Shown in pieces: positions 24,084 to 34,084 of a stretch of 64,000 nucleotides of DNA. The notes under the pieces are model-generated. The model worked only from the letters and a program-made list of their open reading frames with translations, ran no database searches and was not told the origin of the DNA. Source of the stretch: Panorpa germanica (Eukaryota; Arthropoda; Insecta; Mecoptera; Panorpidae); the NCBI GenBank assembly GCA_963678705.1, contig OY783206.1:11481807-11545806 (forward strand), read 5' to 3'. Within the stretch, counting starts at the first letter, position 1, and every line of letters starts with the position of its first letter. A program made the position numbers and the translations under genes.

Positions 24084-24482
24084 GGCACACGAGTCGATTG
24101 ATTGCAAACTAAATGCGAAACGAAGTTTTCAACGATAACGAGCACGAGCCATGTCGAGCCGTGTATCGTGACTCTATAGAATTTTTCACAATAGCAAAAC
24201 AGGGGATTCTATTATGTTGTATTTGATTGTATGTATGTATTTAAATACTTTTCGTAAACATCTCTGTTGATGATGTCATCATGAAACCAACAGTGCCCTG
24301 CGACCGAGAAATCTAGTCGCTGAATATATGCTCAAAATCAGTTTAGTTACGTTCGTGCCGTGTGTCTTATCTCAGTCGTAAACACGTTCGTTCTTTTACT
24401 AATAACACAGTTGTAATGACATTCGGTTCGGGCAGATTCGGGGCTAAGGTTTGCAACCAGTCGGGTCGTGTGCTGAGGGCCT
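24084..24482 (-). mobile_element. Family A MITE, reverse orientation (399 bp)
   Basis: The plus-strand left edge AGGCACACGAGTCGATTGAT and the right edge, reversed as AGGCCCTCAGCACACGACC, are the family A terminal repeats, each continuing into TTGCAAAC. The interior includes GTGACTCTATAGAATTTTT, AACACGTTCGTTC and AGATTCGGGGCTAAGG, the reverse complements of motifs in the 2.2 and 8.2 kb copies. Non-coding. Confidence 0.75.
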
Positions 24483-24701
24483 TATGTAACTTAATTTTTA
24501 ATTAATACTGTTTTCTTTTCTCAAAAATCGAAACTGAAACCGGTTAAGATAGTTTCACCTTTTCTTGTTTAATAGTTTCTTTCAATTATAAAGATTGTAC
24601 CTTTTTTTTAAATCTAAGTCATGTTTGGTATTTATTTATGTTGAAGCTTTTGTGAATATGTGCCCTCTCAATGGGACAGATTATATGCGACCGCTGACTT
24701 G

Positions 24702-24915
24702 TTAGTTGCTACAAATACTGGGCACAATCCGCATACCGACTGACACCAGTCCACTCAAATTATCTGTAGATACTTCATTTGAGAACATTCCATTATGTAC
24801 CGATGCTGTTGTCCAAAAATTCCAGCCATTTTGGGTCGATTCACAGGTTGAATAATAAACGTGCGTAGCTGCACGGCTTCGTCCTGCCAATGTGAGAATA
24901 TATCGCCTATTATAC
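24702..24915 (-). other. Unrecognised open segment, about 68 codons
   Basis: The frame is open on the minus strand from after a stop near 24916 to TAA at 24702. Peptides within it include RAATHVYYSTCESTQNGW, TTASVHNGMFSNEVST and SGLVSVGMRIVPS. It is less AT-rich than its surroundings. On the same strand TTCTCACATTGGCAG (ending at about 24886) could be a splice acceptor, after which a second frame is also open for about 43 codons. No ATG begins the longer frame. I cannot assign it to a family; it could be a host exon or a fragment of an unidentified element. Confidence 0.25.
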
Positions 24916-25027
24916 TATCTCAGGTCTTGATCGATAACTTAATCTAATACTAAAATGACGACTAAGTGAAATATATCCAAATGCTTAAGATGAATGTGTA
25001 TTGTCTCTTCAAATAATGAAACTGGAA

Positions 25028-25105
25028 ATAGTTATTGATTTCGTTGTAAGATGTCAGTGATAGCAGAGGTAATTTCACAGTACATTTGCCCAAAGCGTAT
25101 GTTTC
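25028..25105 (+). repeat. Dispersed repeat shared with 46255-46330
   Basis: AGTTATTGATTTC...AGATGTCAGTGATAGCAGAGG and GGTAATTTCACAGTACATTT recur in order at 46255-46330. Short, unclassified. Confidence 0.5.
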
Positions 25106-25830
25106 ATATGGGCTATTATAGAAATAACGAAATCCCAACCCCTTTAGAGTCGACGCATTTGTTGAGACAATTCGTGAATTGAAAAAGATAAACGTTACGG
25201 TCGGAACTGAAGAACTGGAGAATTGTAGACCTGAAGAATTGTGGAAATGGAAGTAAAACTTGACGTGGAGGATGTTGTGGAAACTAGACTGATGTCAAAT
25301 TACCTGTGAAATGTAGTGTAGTGTTCGTTATTGTATCTGAAATAGCATTGTTGTAGTCATTGCCATAGCGTAACCGTTGTGTAGCGTAAAGGTGGAATAA
25401 ATGAGAACGTATATCAACCAGTGAAGTGTTGGGAGGCAATATGTGTGAAGATAGCCATTAGTCCGGTACCTTAGTATTATTTATAGCGAGTTTAACTGTC
25501 CTGCCTGACTGCCTGCTTGCCTCCTTGCTCGAACTTAGGGGTTTGTTGAGCTGGGAAATAAATGATATTCGTTAGTGTTTATGGCCAACGTATGTTGGTC
25601 TTTCCATTGGAATAATGTTTAAAGATATACATATACTCGTAATTCTTATATGTGTACAGGGTGTCCAACGAGAAAGTGAACATTTGGATCAAAAATAAAA
25701 TTGTCTATCAAATACGTATTACGTAAATTACATAATATGTTATGGAAAGTTGAAGATGTACTGTCGTGTTATAAGAATCCTATAGTAGTGTTTTAGATCT
25801 TGTTAAACAAAGCCTATTTAAGTAGATTTA

Positions 25831-26060
25831 AGCCCCATTCCCACGCACTGAGTTTTAGTGTTAATTCAAGGTTTTAATCTAAAATGTAAATTCAGCTTGT
25901 GAAATATAAAAAATTAAACTAAAAATTATTTAAATTAGTAAAAATTATTACTAAATAATGTATAATACTGTTACGTGACGCATGATTTCACAAGTTCTAC
26001 ATTACATTTAAGGTTAAAACTTTAAATTAGAACTAAAAACAGTGAGTGGAAATGGGGCTC
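25831..26060 (+). mobile_element. Family G foldback MITE (230 bp, nearly all palindrome)
   Basis: The left arm AGCCCCATTCCCACGCACTG extends through CAAGGTTTTAATCTAAAATG to AGCTTGTGAAAT. The right arm in reverse reads AGCCCCATTTCCACTCACTG and follows the same order to AACTTGTGAAAT. The arms are about 80 bp and the loop about 70 bp. A transcript would fold into a long hairpin. No open frame. A lone arm stands at 16232-16310. Confidence 0.8.
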
Positions 26061-27069
26061 TAGGACTATCAAATTAAAATAAAGTCAGCTTAGAAATTAG
26101 AATAGTTGTGAGTTTAAAAATAGAATAAGCTGAGTACATGTAGTACCACCCTCTGTAAGTTACTAGTATGAACAAACTGGGTATATGACTCTTAAAATAT
26201 AAAGCATCTGATCCTGGCTGTTTTCAGAAAATATATGAATTGATTTATATATAATCGGAACAAAAGTTACTATATAAAACTTTTAGGGGTGGGGATGTCA
26301 GAATAGCAGAATAGACATTTGTATGATAAGATTTAATTTTTTGAGTACTAGATGTAATAAGCAGAATTACTGCATAATTTAAATAACTTTGACTTGAAAT
26401 ATAAGAAATTCCTTTTTAAATAAAACCTGTTAATACATACAATAAAGTATTGTAGTATGACTTGTAGTTATCCAATTCACAAACGATAGTTTCAATCTGT
26501 ATTAAAAATTCAACAGTATTGTCATCATAAAATCGTAAATATTCTATATTGTGCAATACTACCTCATAAATCTTATATACATGTCTACGCCATACAAGTG
26601 TAAGTTTATCAGTTGGTATTAGTATGTTCATGTGCGTCTGTAAAAAGAATTAAGAAGGGGCAAAACAACCAGTTTCCATTCTGTCCAGTATATGGTAAAG
26701 TGTCAAAAATTCCATCCTATCTAGTGCAAATGTTGCAAGTTGTGTTTGCTCTTTTAGTGTGGGGCATTTCATTCTGTCTATTACAAAGTTGTTAAAGATT
26801 CCTTTCTATCCAGTCTTCCCATTCACAAGTTTTGAATAAATCTTTATTGCCATTTAGTTTAGGGGTCATTCGTAAACCACGTGGTTCCATTTTGTCCTCT
26901 TGGGATGGGATCCCACCTTGGATGGAAAGTAGACATTTTGTGCTTTCTGGTAAAGAAATTACTTAAAAATTATTGGGTATGAACAAGAAAAATGAACAAG
27001 GCCGATAGTTGTTTTGACGATTCCTTTATAGAGTAAGTATATAGAGTACCCAAAATAAAAAAGTATAAA
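26061..27069. other. No gene recognised
   Basis: Short open frames (71 codons minus at 26416-26631, 60 codons plus at 26613-26795) have no recognisable domain. GGGGTCATTCGTAAACCACG at 26864-26883 resembles a family H-like terminus without its partner. Confidence 0.35.
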
Positions 27070-27511
27070 ATATAAAAACCTAAGAAGGACAGCAAGGTTT
27101 AGATTGGGAAATGAGGAAAAGGGAAACAGATACTGGGAAAAGAGTGAGGAAAGAATGTTTAGAATGTGCGGAACGGAGGACGAAACACTGGAGCACATTA
27201 AATTTGATTGTAAGGAAAAAGTAGGAAGTAAGATGAATATTGGGCAGCTTTTAAAAGGGGGCAAGGAAGGGAATAGATGGATGGCAGAAATAATTAGAAG
27301 AAGGAAGGCTGAAGCTTTTTAAATCTTTTTAAGGTAGAAGAATGTAATGTCGAAAGTGAAGGGAAGAGGTGGAAAAAAAACTAGGAAAGAGAAGGAATGG
27401 CAGAGTAGAAACAGGAGGGACAGCAGCAGGAGGAGCGAAGCAGTAGCAGTAGTAGTAGCAGTTTTGTTTTTATTTTTATAAGGATTTTTTTTTTTTTTCG
27501 TTTGAAAAAAA

Positions 27512-27522
27512 TGAGAATGTTT

Positions 27523-27528
<6 letters not shown>
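27512..27528 (+). repeat. Target-site duplication, left copy
   Basis: TGAGAATGTTTAGATTT is repeated exactly at 28070-28086 around the younger LINE. The last few T are ambiguous with the poly(T) run. Confidence 0.85.
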
Positions 27529-27558
<30 letters not shown>

Positions 27559-28069
27559 TATTAATTGTGTATGCCTTTCGGCTTTACAATCTACAGTATT
27601 ATATTTCTAATACATTTCATTCCTATATACATTCCAAACTTAAAACTAAACTTAAAATCTTCTCGACTTTTACTACTTCCAAAAGTGCTTTCTGCTTCTT
27701 CTTCTTTTGACCCTCTCTATTATTCTCCACCAGCTTATTACCACCAGTTTATTCTCCTGTTTTTCCTTTCCTTCTTACTATTTCCGCCATCCACCTCTTT
27801 CCTTCACTGCCTCCCTTTAATAGCTGGCCAATATTCCTTTCGCTTGCTACTTTTTCCTTACACTCAAACTTAATGTGCTCCAGTGTTTCGTCCTCCGCTC
27901 CACACATTCTACACTTTCTTTCCTCACTCTTTTCCCAGTATCTGTTTCCTTTTTCCTCATTTCCCAATCTAAACCTTGCTGTTCTTCTTATGTGTTTTAT
28001 GTCTTTTTCTATAAGGTACTGAGGCACATTATTTTCCCATAACCTCTTATATCTTTTATTGTAGTTACT
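27529..28069 (-). pseudogene. Younger LINE 3' end inserted in the older LINE
   Basis: On the minus strand, from 28069, codons give VPQYLIEKDIKHIRRTARFR, LGNEEKGNRYWEKSEERK and CRMCGAEDETLEHIKFEC, a CxxC...H...C pattern at the C-terminus of ORF2. GQLLKGGSEGKRWMAEIV and a lysine-rich end follow. The frame is open for at least 92 codons and is better preserved than the host copy. The 3'-untranslated region ends TGTAAAGCCGAAAGGCATAC and then a long A tail (T-run at 27529-27555 on plus). It is bounded by the 17-bp duplication TGAGAATGTTTAGATTT (27512-27528 and 28070-28086). 5'-truncated, as usual for target-primed insertion. Confidence 0.85.
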
Positions 28070-28086
28070 TGAGAATGTTTAGATTT
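28070..28086 (+). repeat. Target-site duplication, right copy
   Basis: Identical to 27512-27528. It resumes the 3'-untranslated region of the older LINE, as the uninterrupted relative at 43560-43540 (minus) shows. Confidence 0.85.
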
Positions 28087-28214
28087 AATAAGGATCAAAA
28101 TTGAATTAAGCACTATGACATGTATATAAATGAGTTAAGGCATAAGAATGTAGTGCCAAATAGCAAAAACATTAAAAATAAAATAATAAAAGTAATCAAA
28201 GCATGGTAATAAAT

Positions 28215-28592
28215 ATACATAGGCTACCGTTTATTCTGTAAACTGTGTCAGGCGTAAACAGACGTTTCTTTCAATGGTTTCAGTGACGACCACTTTGTTA
28301 GACTCAAATCTCCTACCGTCCAGCCATTTCTTTAAGTTTGGAAACAGGATATATTCGCAAGGAGCTAAATTTGAAGAATATGCTGAATATGGTAGCAGTT
28401 TGCAACTCAATTTATGAATTTTTGCCATGGTACACTCAATCGCAATAGCGGCATCCATCGCGCGGTTAACTGCTTTCAGTGGCTGATTGTCTGTTTTCAA
28501 TGGCAAAATTTGACAGTAATCTATTAATAGATGGCAGTTGACGGGAGATGTGCAGGAAATTCAAAAAGTCACTGTATTATCAAACTACTCTC
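28215..28592 (-). pseudogene. mariner deletion derivative with transposase C-terminal part
   Basis: From about 28592 on the minus strand, a leader (TGACTTTTTGAATTTCC, CAACTGCCATCTATTAATAG) runs directly into coding sequence. That sequence reads TMAKIHKLSCKLLPYSAYSS, NLAPCEYILFPNLKKWLDGR and FESNKVVVTETIERN. It is the region around the last catalytic residue of mariner D34D transposases, normally YSPDLAPxDYxLFPxLK. Here the catalytic aspartate is E (CEY) and SPDL has become SSNL. The N-terminal half is absent, with the same leader junction as in 17755-17980. Inactive. Confidence 0.8.
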
Positions 28593-29461
28593 TTATTGTA
28601 AATGTTATGAGAGCCCCTCTATTTGTCTCCCAACGTACGCCCATGTATGTACTACTGGTGCTACTACTAGAGCTTCTATACCGTTTATTTATACAACATA
28701 ATGCATTTATATTTTATTGCATTCTTATTATTTTATTTTACCCTCTCACAAAGTTTTATGTAATGTTTTATGTTATACAAAATAAATTATAGTAGTTAGG
28801 TACTTCATATTCTAGTAAGAAAGCACGCGAATTGTAAATAGCGGGATACGGAATAGCTAACAAACACGGAACATAGATATTTTCTGCTGTTCTGCAACAA
28901 AAATATATTTAAAACTATTAAAAACATTTCCTCAAAAGAGTACAAACTGATTCAAAAGTTAAAGGAAAATAATTACTTATAGGGGACACTAGTGACTGTT
29001 GGTATAAGGAAGATAACTTTTTATTATGGAATATTTTCTTACAATCATTTTTTTGTATCTAATAGGTAAAGGGAATTTAATATTGTTGTATCAATCTGGT
29101 TAAACATATGTCACACAAAATGGCTTGTAAAAAATGACTAACAATTCGATGGTATTTCGTTTCCATAAGTGCGAGAGATTTTGTATTAAAGTTGACTTCG
29201 ATTTACTTACCATCAAAAACGCCAAATTAACTGATCCTTAGCCATCACTTTGAATTTCGTCAAAAACAGGCCATGATAGAATAAGTCCACCGAATAGTGA
29301 ATAAAAGTGATCTTGAAGGAAAAAGATTCTACTATAATTACTTTATAGTCTCCTTCCTTGCATAGGTAAGTGATCGATTCCAATGTTTTACAGTGCAGTC
29401 TTTTCTGATTATACATTTTCATAAAGATATATTTCAAACTACTCGTATGTTCAAATTATAT
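28593..29461. other. No gene recognised
   Basis: AT-rich, with short open frames only (84 codons at 28538-28792, partly overlapping the mariner leader, no domain). Confidence 0.35.
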
Positions 29462-30068
29462 AATCCATTAATTCTTATTACGTCACACGCAAAGGGGGGT
29501 CAGCAAATTGTGACAATGGGGAGGTAGAGGTTATAAGCTTTGTGATTTCACATGTAGTCTAATATATTAAAACTACTAAAAAGTGCCTCAACCTAATGAA
29601 CGTTATGAAAGTATGGTATTTTAAAGTTTAAGATTTACTATTAAAGATTTAGATTTATTTAAGACTACCTGTTACCCCAAATTGAATGACTCTTTGAAGA
29701 AGACCTGGTACAGAATTTAAAATTACTTTACTAGGCTAATGATATTTATTCGAACGTCTGAGGGCACTGGTAAGAACCTGAAGGAACCCGACGTTAAATG
29801 AATTATGAAACTATAGTTGGAGCAGTTATATCAGTTATCAGGCCAGAACTGATTATTAGATTCAATGCTCAGGTATTTAGTTCAGGTATTTTGAGATTAT
29901 TATCATAATTTTATAAATATGGGTTTTAATAAAAATCTAAATTTAAATTTTCAAAATGTGTGACATCACAGCAAAGGAGGAAGGAGTTCACAAAGTGTGA
30001 CAAGATGTGAGAAGCACGGGGAGGGGTCTAAAAGCATAAAATTTATGTGACATAATTTACGGATGGTC
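29462..30068 (+). mobile_element. Family H element, long variant (about 607 bp)
   Basis: The left end AATCCATTAATTCTTATTAC continues into GTCACACGCAAAGGGGGG. The right end, reversed, is GACCATCCGTAAATTATGTC. The right inner part (AATGTGTGACATCACAGC, GTGACAAGATGTGAGAAGC) matches the copy at 47538-47748. The interior is about 400 bp longer than there and shows no transposase. It could be one longer member or two partial copies. Confidence 0.5.
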
Positions 30069-30609
30069 TTTAATCAAAACAATGTAAAATGCTGGCTGAT
30101 ATTTACAAACTTTTCAGATTTTGCATTCATATAGTCTAGATACTCAAATAGCTCAAATATTCTGAAATGGTCAGACAACAAGAAGTAGATGTTTATTAGT
30201 ATACCATCAAATTGCCAATTAATGCTGTACCATTTGAAATAGCACTAATAAATTTACTGGAAATATCTGGAATATATTATTAGTATCAGTTGAACTTGTA
30301 TAATATATTTAACTATAATAGATGGCGTAGTTAAATACATATACTGAATAATTATGATTTATAGTTTGCTGGTATAGTAACATTAAATGAAATATTCTTG
30401 ATATATGTATTATTTCGTTTCAATTTCCCTGTAGATGATATGGTTAAATGTTATATTCCAAACGCATAATTTATATTATCTATGCAACTTCCTCTGTCCT
30501 ACATTGGATGTCACATTTGTCTCTTGCTTTTTTTTAAATTGACAATTACTGTGAGACAACATTTAACAATGACAACTAATTAGCATATATTAACGACCTC
30601 TAGTCGCGT
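30069..30609. other. No gene recognised
   Basis: AT-rich DNA without recognisable domain or repeat ends. Confidence 0.35.
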
Positions 30610-31003
30610 AATGCCAGTACCAAACGATGCTACGAACACCAACGTTGGACGCATCGTGTGGCCGATGCTGATTAAGAGTTAAGAATAAGAGTATCCAATG
30701 TCATGTATCCAACGTTAATGTTGGAAGTAGTTCGGGCTGTAGTCGGTCATTTGATCCGCGTCAAAAGCGATTTTTCTACCCCCACCTCATACTTGATTCA
30801 CTGCTACACGAATCGTCCAACAAAGGAAGGTTTTATACTTGAAAGTTTCTTTATTTACTTGAAAGTTTTTGTTAATAAAATAAATAAATCATTCGCATCA
30901 AAACATTCATTCCATCGTGTAGTAGGAAACTTACCGTGTCAATTTTCTAATTGTTGACTCATACATTGAATCAAACGTTCACCGCATCGTTTGTTACCGG
31001 TTT
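30610..31003 (-). mobile_element. Family I MITE, reverse orientation (about 394 bp)
   Basis: The decayed ends AATGCCAGTACCAAACGATG and, reversed, AAAACCGGTAACAAACGATG correspond to the AAGCCGGCTCCA ends of the copy at 63525-63932. The interior matches that copy throughout in reverse (CCTTTGTTGGAC, AAAGAAACTTTCAAGT, TTGGATACATGACAT). It contains CCAACGTTGG-type palindromes. The 84-codon frame at 30703-30957 is a shadow. Confidence 0.75.
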
Positions 31004-31033
31004 TAACAACACTACCACCAACATCTTAAAGGA

Positions 31034-31546
31034 ATTTGACGTTTGCCATTAATATCAACTAATTGATGGACTAATTAAGCTAAATACTATTACTAATTAA
31101 TTCTCCAAACAAACCACTCGCTCCAGGGTAGTCAGTCCAGTGAACAACGACTGTCTGGACAATTGTTTATCTTCCAGGTATTGTCGTATTTTTCATTAAT
31201 GTCATGGAGTGGAGACACCGATGTTCTTGTCGTGCCTCGGTTTTCCAATGATGTACTCGTACGTACAGATTTGCCATTTGTGTTGTTTTTCCATCCCGTA
31301 TGGTTATATAGAGAGAAGTGTAGGGCTATAACCCCTTCCCCTATACCCCGGGGTGGTTTGTTTCGGTAAAACACATCCCTATCACTCTCCCTTCCTCCCG
31401 TTGTAACACATGTGATAGTTCCCATTGTTTCCATCACTGAAACACAACATCTATCTATCGCGAGAGCGAAGCACGAGTCTGCCCCTGCCCCTGCCATGGT
31501 GTGGTATGGGCCGGTGTAAAAAATATTTTATTTATATGTGTGTGCG
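31034..31546 (-). repeat. Block A, left copy (inverted partner at 44161-44677)
   Basis: About 510 bp match the reverse complement of 44161-44677 with few differences (about 96-97% by eye). The block is richer in G+C than its flanks. Read on the minus strand it contains a TATA-like TCTATATAACC at about 31304-31313, some 25 bp upstream of GGATGGAAAAACAACAC. It could be a promoter-bearing end of an unclassified element. A 121-codon frame (minus, ending at 31132) and an overlapping plus frame are open, but the changes between the two copies are mostly amino-acid altering, which argues against a constrained protein. Confidence 0.7.
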
Positions 31547-31794
31547 TATGTTATTGTAGGTGTATGTGTAACAAAAAAATGTAATATATGAGGTACGTTA
31601 CGATAGCATTTTATTTATATATTAAAAAAACAAAAGATATTTTATTTTTGCAGAGAGCTTCATATGTAGATTATCGGCGTACTGAAGTTACTGGTATTCT
31701 CTTGTTATGGTTTCATTTTGGTTTACTGCTTTGTGGATTTTTGGGAAGTTACTAAAGTTAGAACATCACTCAGTAAGTTTTAGAATGACTTATA

Positions 31795-32235
31795 GTTGGT
31801 GCCGCTATTGATAAATCCATATAATTTTTAAATAGTTCCAACCGTAAAAAGATAAGTTCCAAAATTTCTAAACATTTCGATAATTAGTTTATGAGTTATA
31901 TTGGTGTTAGTGACGCTGCTTTTGTAGTTTTCAAAACAATGGAAAAGTGTGAATTTCGTGTGATAATAAATATACCAAGTCCGAATAATACTTCTCATGT
32001 CATTTTCTTTCTTCAACGGTAATTTTGGCTATTAAAAATAAATTCTTTACCAACACACAAAATTCAGATTTTTTTACTGGAAAACGAAAGTGCTGTTAGA
32101 TTTAAACGAATCATGGGACAATCGAAGTATAAGCAATCATTTTGAGTAAAATCAGATGGAGACAAGACCATATAAATATATTGAATAAACTGAGACATCA
32201 CTAACCATTTTGTTGTAAGTGTTGGCATTGCCGCT
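31795..32235. pseudogene. mariner 5' remnant, possibly as an inverted pair
   Basis: The plus-strand leader GCCGCTATTGATAAATCCAT and an ATG at about 31939 (MEKCEFRVIIKYT) match the mariner start at 8735-8970. At 32040-32085 the minus strand again reads SEFCVLVK-like codons (TCTGAATTTTGTGTGTTGG), with a weakly similar leader extending to about 32235. This suggests two 5' ends facing each other head to head. No catalytic region is present. The plus copy is clear; the inverted partner is less sure. Confidence 0.5.
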
Positions 32236-32670
32236 TGATTCCATTTAAAGTCTTACGCCTTAAAATAATCGTGTCTTCCTTGTGTGACTCATTTTATAGC
32301 AGAACATTTAAAGGGTTTTGTTGTTCTTAGAGGTTAAACTAGATTTAGGATTGTTTACTTTAGTTAAAACTTCACTAAACTCGTATGTTTTTAGCTTCTT
32401 GAATATGTTGTTTAAGTGTCATCTATTTATATTCTCTAGAAACAAACATTTGTTGAAATCAAAAAATCCAATGACAATTCCTTTAGGAAGGTACGGTTGT
32501 ATCAACATTTAGGAAAATAGTATTTTTTTGGTGTAGAAAATATAAAATTTTCTTTTTAAATAATGACAGATACGACAACGATTTAAATTTTATCATAATT
32601 CAGGGCAAAAAAGATCCTAAAAACTAATCCCATAAATCTGTTAATAATTCTTCAAAACAAAATTTGTTTA

Positions 32671-32997
32671 TATACAATTTCAATGGTTTTAACAGAAATA
32701 TCCCTTTTATATTTTTGGGCCTTCCAACTTCCATCTTTCCCTTCCATCTGAACACAGCGCCATCTAGCATCTACCACGATCTCGTTCATCATCGTTTCGT
32801 TATTTTGTTCATTCTCACAATAAATGTGCTACAGATTATGTTCGAGTAAAATGGAGAATTAGGTTCTAAGAGCACTGAACACATTCGTAGGGAAATGGAA
32901 TTAAGATTTAATCTGAGAAAATCACAGGCTGGGGCTGGAGCTAGAACTGGAGTGTCAGTTTAGGATATTGCTAAACGAAAATGGATCATTTTTAAAC
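32671..32997 (+). repeat. Block B, left copy (inverted partner at 43081-43402)
   Basis: From TATACAATTTCAATGGTT through GGCCTTCCAACTTCCATC, CAGCGCCATCTAGCATCTAC and GGCTGGGGCTGGAGCTAG to AAAATGGATCATTTTTAA, the segment matches the reverse complement of 43402-43081 at about 96-97% by eye. There is no coding frame. A short GGAACTGGAGCTGGAGC relative lies at about 39789-39840. Confidence 0.75.
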
Positions 32998-33900
32998 TAG
33001 CGCATGTGAATTTTTTTTGCAAGAAATAAATTATATTATTTTGATACGTTTTGTAAAATTCCTTTAGTTAGAGTTACCACAAAAAAAATTGCATTGAGGT
33101 GTACAAAAATTATTGTAAGTGCCTTCTTTTCTGTCAAAAATACACCTCGTACAGATATTGTATTAAGAATACAATAACAGTTAGTCGATGTAATAAGCAC
33201 AAAGTGTCATAACTGAAAAACCATAATTTAAAAATCAAATTTAGTTTGTAAATTAAAAGTCTATCCATCTTAACTTTCACTTAAATGTGATAAGATTTAG
33301 TTTTCCCAAGGGTCTACAAAGTGTTAATTTTCGCCTCCTACAAACAACCTTACCTTAAAAGCTATTTAATCCTTGTTTTTTTTTTTGAATAATGACGTTC
33401 TTCCTATTAGTGTTACGTAAATTTTACGTAAAATTATATTATAAGTTGACTCGTAAAACACATAATATCTATGTTACCGTACATTAATATAATATTCCCG
33501 GTAAACAATTTGGACTCCTTTAAAAATCATATTTATTTATTTTGTCGTTGTCCGAAATATGACGAAATCACTTCACCTTTTCAAAATCCAAGTGACTAAA
33601 AATGTGTTGTAAACTACTGAAACAATTGAAGTGAAAAAGTGATGGAAACTCCACATAGCAATCCATTTCACCAAATTGTTTACTATATTTCATCTAAAAG
33701 GGTCTTATTTATTATGTTATAGTTATTCTAAAATTCTCTAATCCGTAAAAAGGATAGTTTAACATTATATAATTCTTAAAAACGTGTTCTTAAGAAATTT
33801 TATATGCATGACATCGCGCAAAAGGGTAAAGTTATTTTAAAGAGCAGAAGAATAGGTCGTCAACGTTTGATATAATGTTTGTGTATAACATCGTTTGTGA
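32998..33900. other. No gene; one dispersed repeat
   Basis: AT-rich sequence. 33535-33690 is the inverted relative of the repeat at 7738-7870. No domain recognised. Confidence 0.4.
33535..33690 (-). repeat. Dispersed repeat, inverted relative of 7738-7870
   Basis: In reverse: GTAAACAATTTGGTGAAATG, CACTTCAATTGTTTC, AAGGTGAAGTGATTTCGTC. Same order as in the 7.7 kb copy. Unclassified. Confidence 0.5.
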
Positions 33901-34084
33901 AGCTTTCTTTTCATAAAAAAGTCATTTTCGTTTTGCACTGCCTTTTAATCTGTATAGAACACGATAACAGTCGCCAGACAACAGTAAATTTGCATTAGAA
34001 CACAAAAATAACTTTACTAAATTTAACTTTAGAAAAAGAGAGCAAATCGAGAGCAACATTTCGTCCTGAAAAGAAAACGCCATT
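33901..34084 (+). mobile_element. Family C MITE, left end decayed
   Basis: TTCTTTTCATAAAAAAGTC, CGTTTTGCACT, AACTTTACTAAATTTAA and GAGAGCAACATTT lead to the right end, which reads TGGCGTTTTCTTTTCAGG in reverse. The same order occurs in the copy at 5850-6043. Confidence 0.6.

Larger units (their letters stand above)
27070..28195 (+). pseudogene. Older LINE 3' end, split by a younger LINE
   Basis: At 27078-27321 an open C-terminal piece reads TARFRLGNEEKGNRYWEKSE, then a zinc-finger-like FRMCGTEDETLEHIKFDC (CxxC replaced by R-M-C, then H and C). A KR-rich tail ends in a stop. The 3'-untranslated part (GAATGGCAGAGTAGAAAC, AGCAGTAGCAGTAGTAGTAG) is interrupted at 27512-28086 and resumes with GAATGTTTAGATTTAATAAG and AAGAATGTAGTGCC, ending in an A-rich tail near 28195. 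The clade is in the Jockey/R1 group of LINEs but not certain. Relatives: 13395-13540, 38319-38845, 40140-40470, 43455-43803. Confidence 0.75.

Noticed and set aside
27565-27873. 102-codon plus-strand frame
   Set aside because: It is the antisense shadow of the purine-rich LINE tail on the minus strand.
31132-31497. 121-codon minus-strand frame and its 101-codon copy at 44274-44579 as a conserved gene
   Set aside because: Copies differ mainly by amino-acid replacements clustered at one point, overlapping frames on the other strand are also open, and there is no recognisable domain. Better explained as part of repeat block A.
31034-31546. Block A as a solitary long terminal repeat
   Set aside because: It has a TATA-like site, but I could not define TG...CA borders, a short target duplication, or any associated gag/pol sequence in the window.
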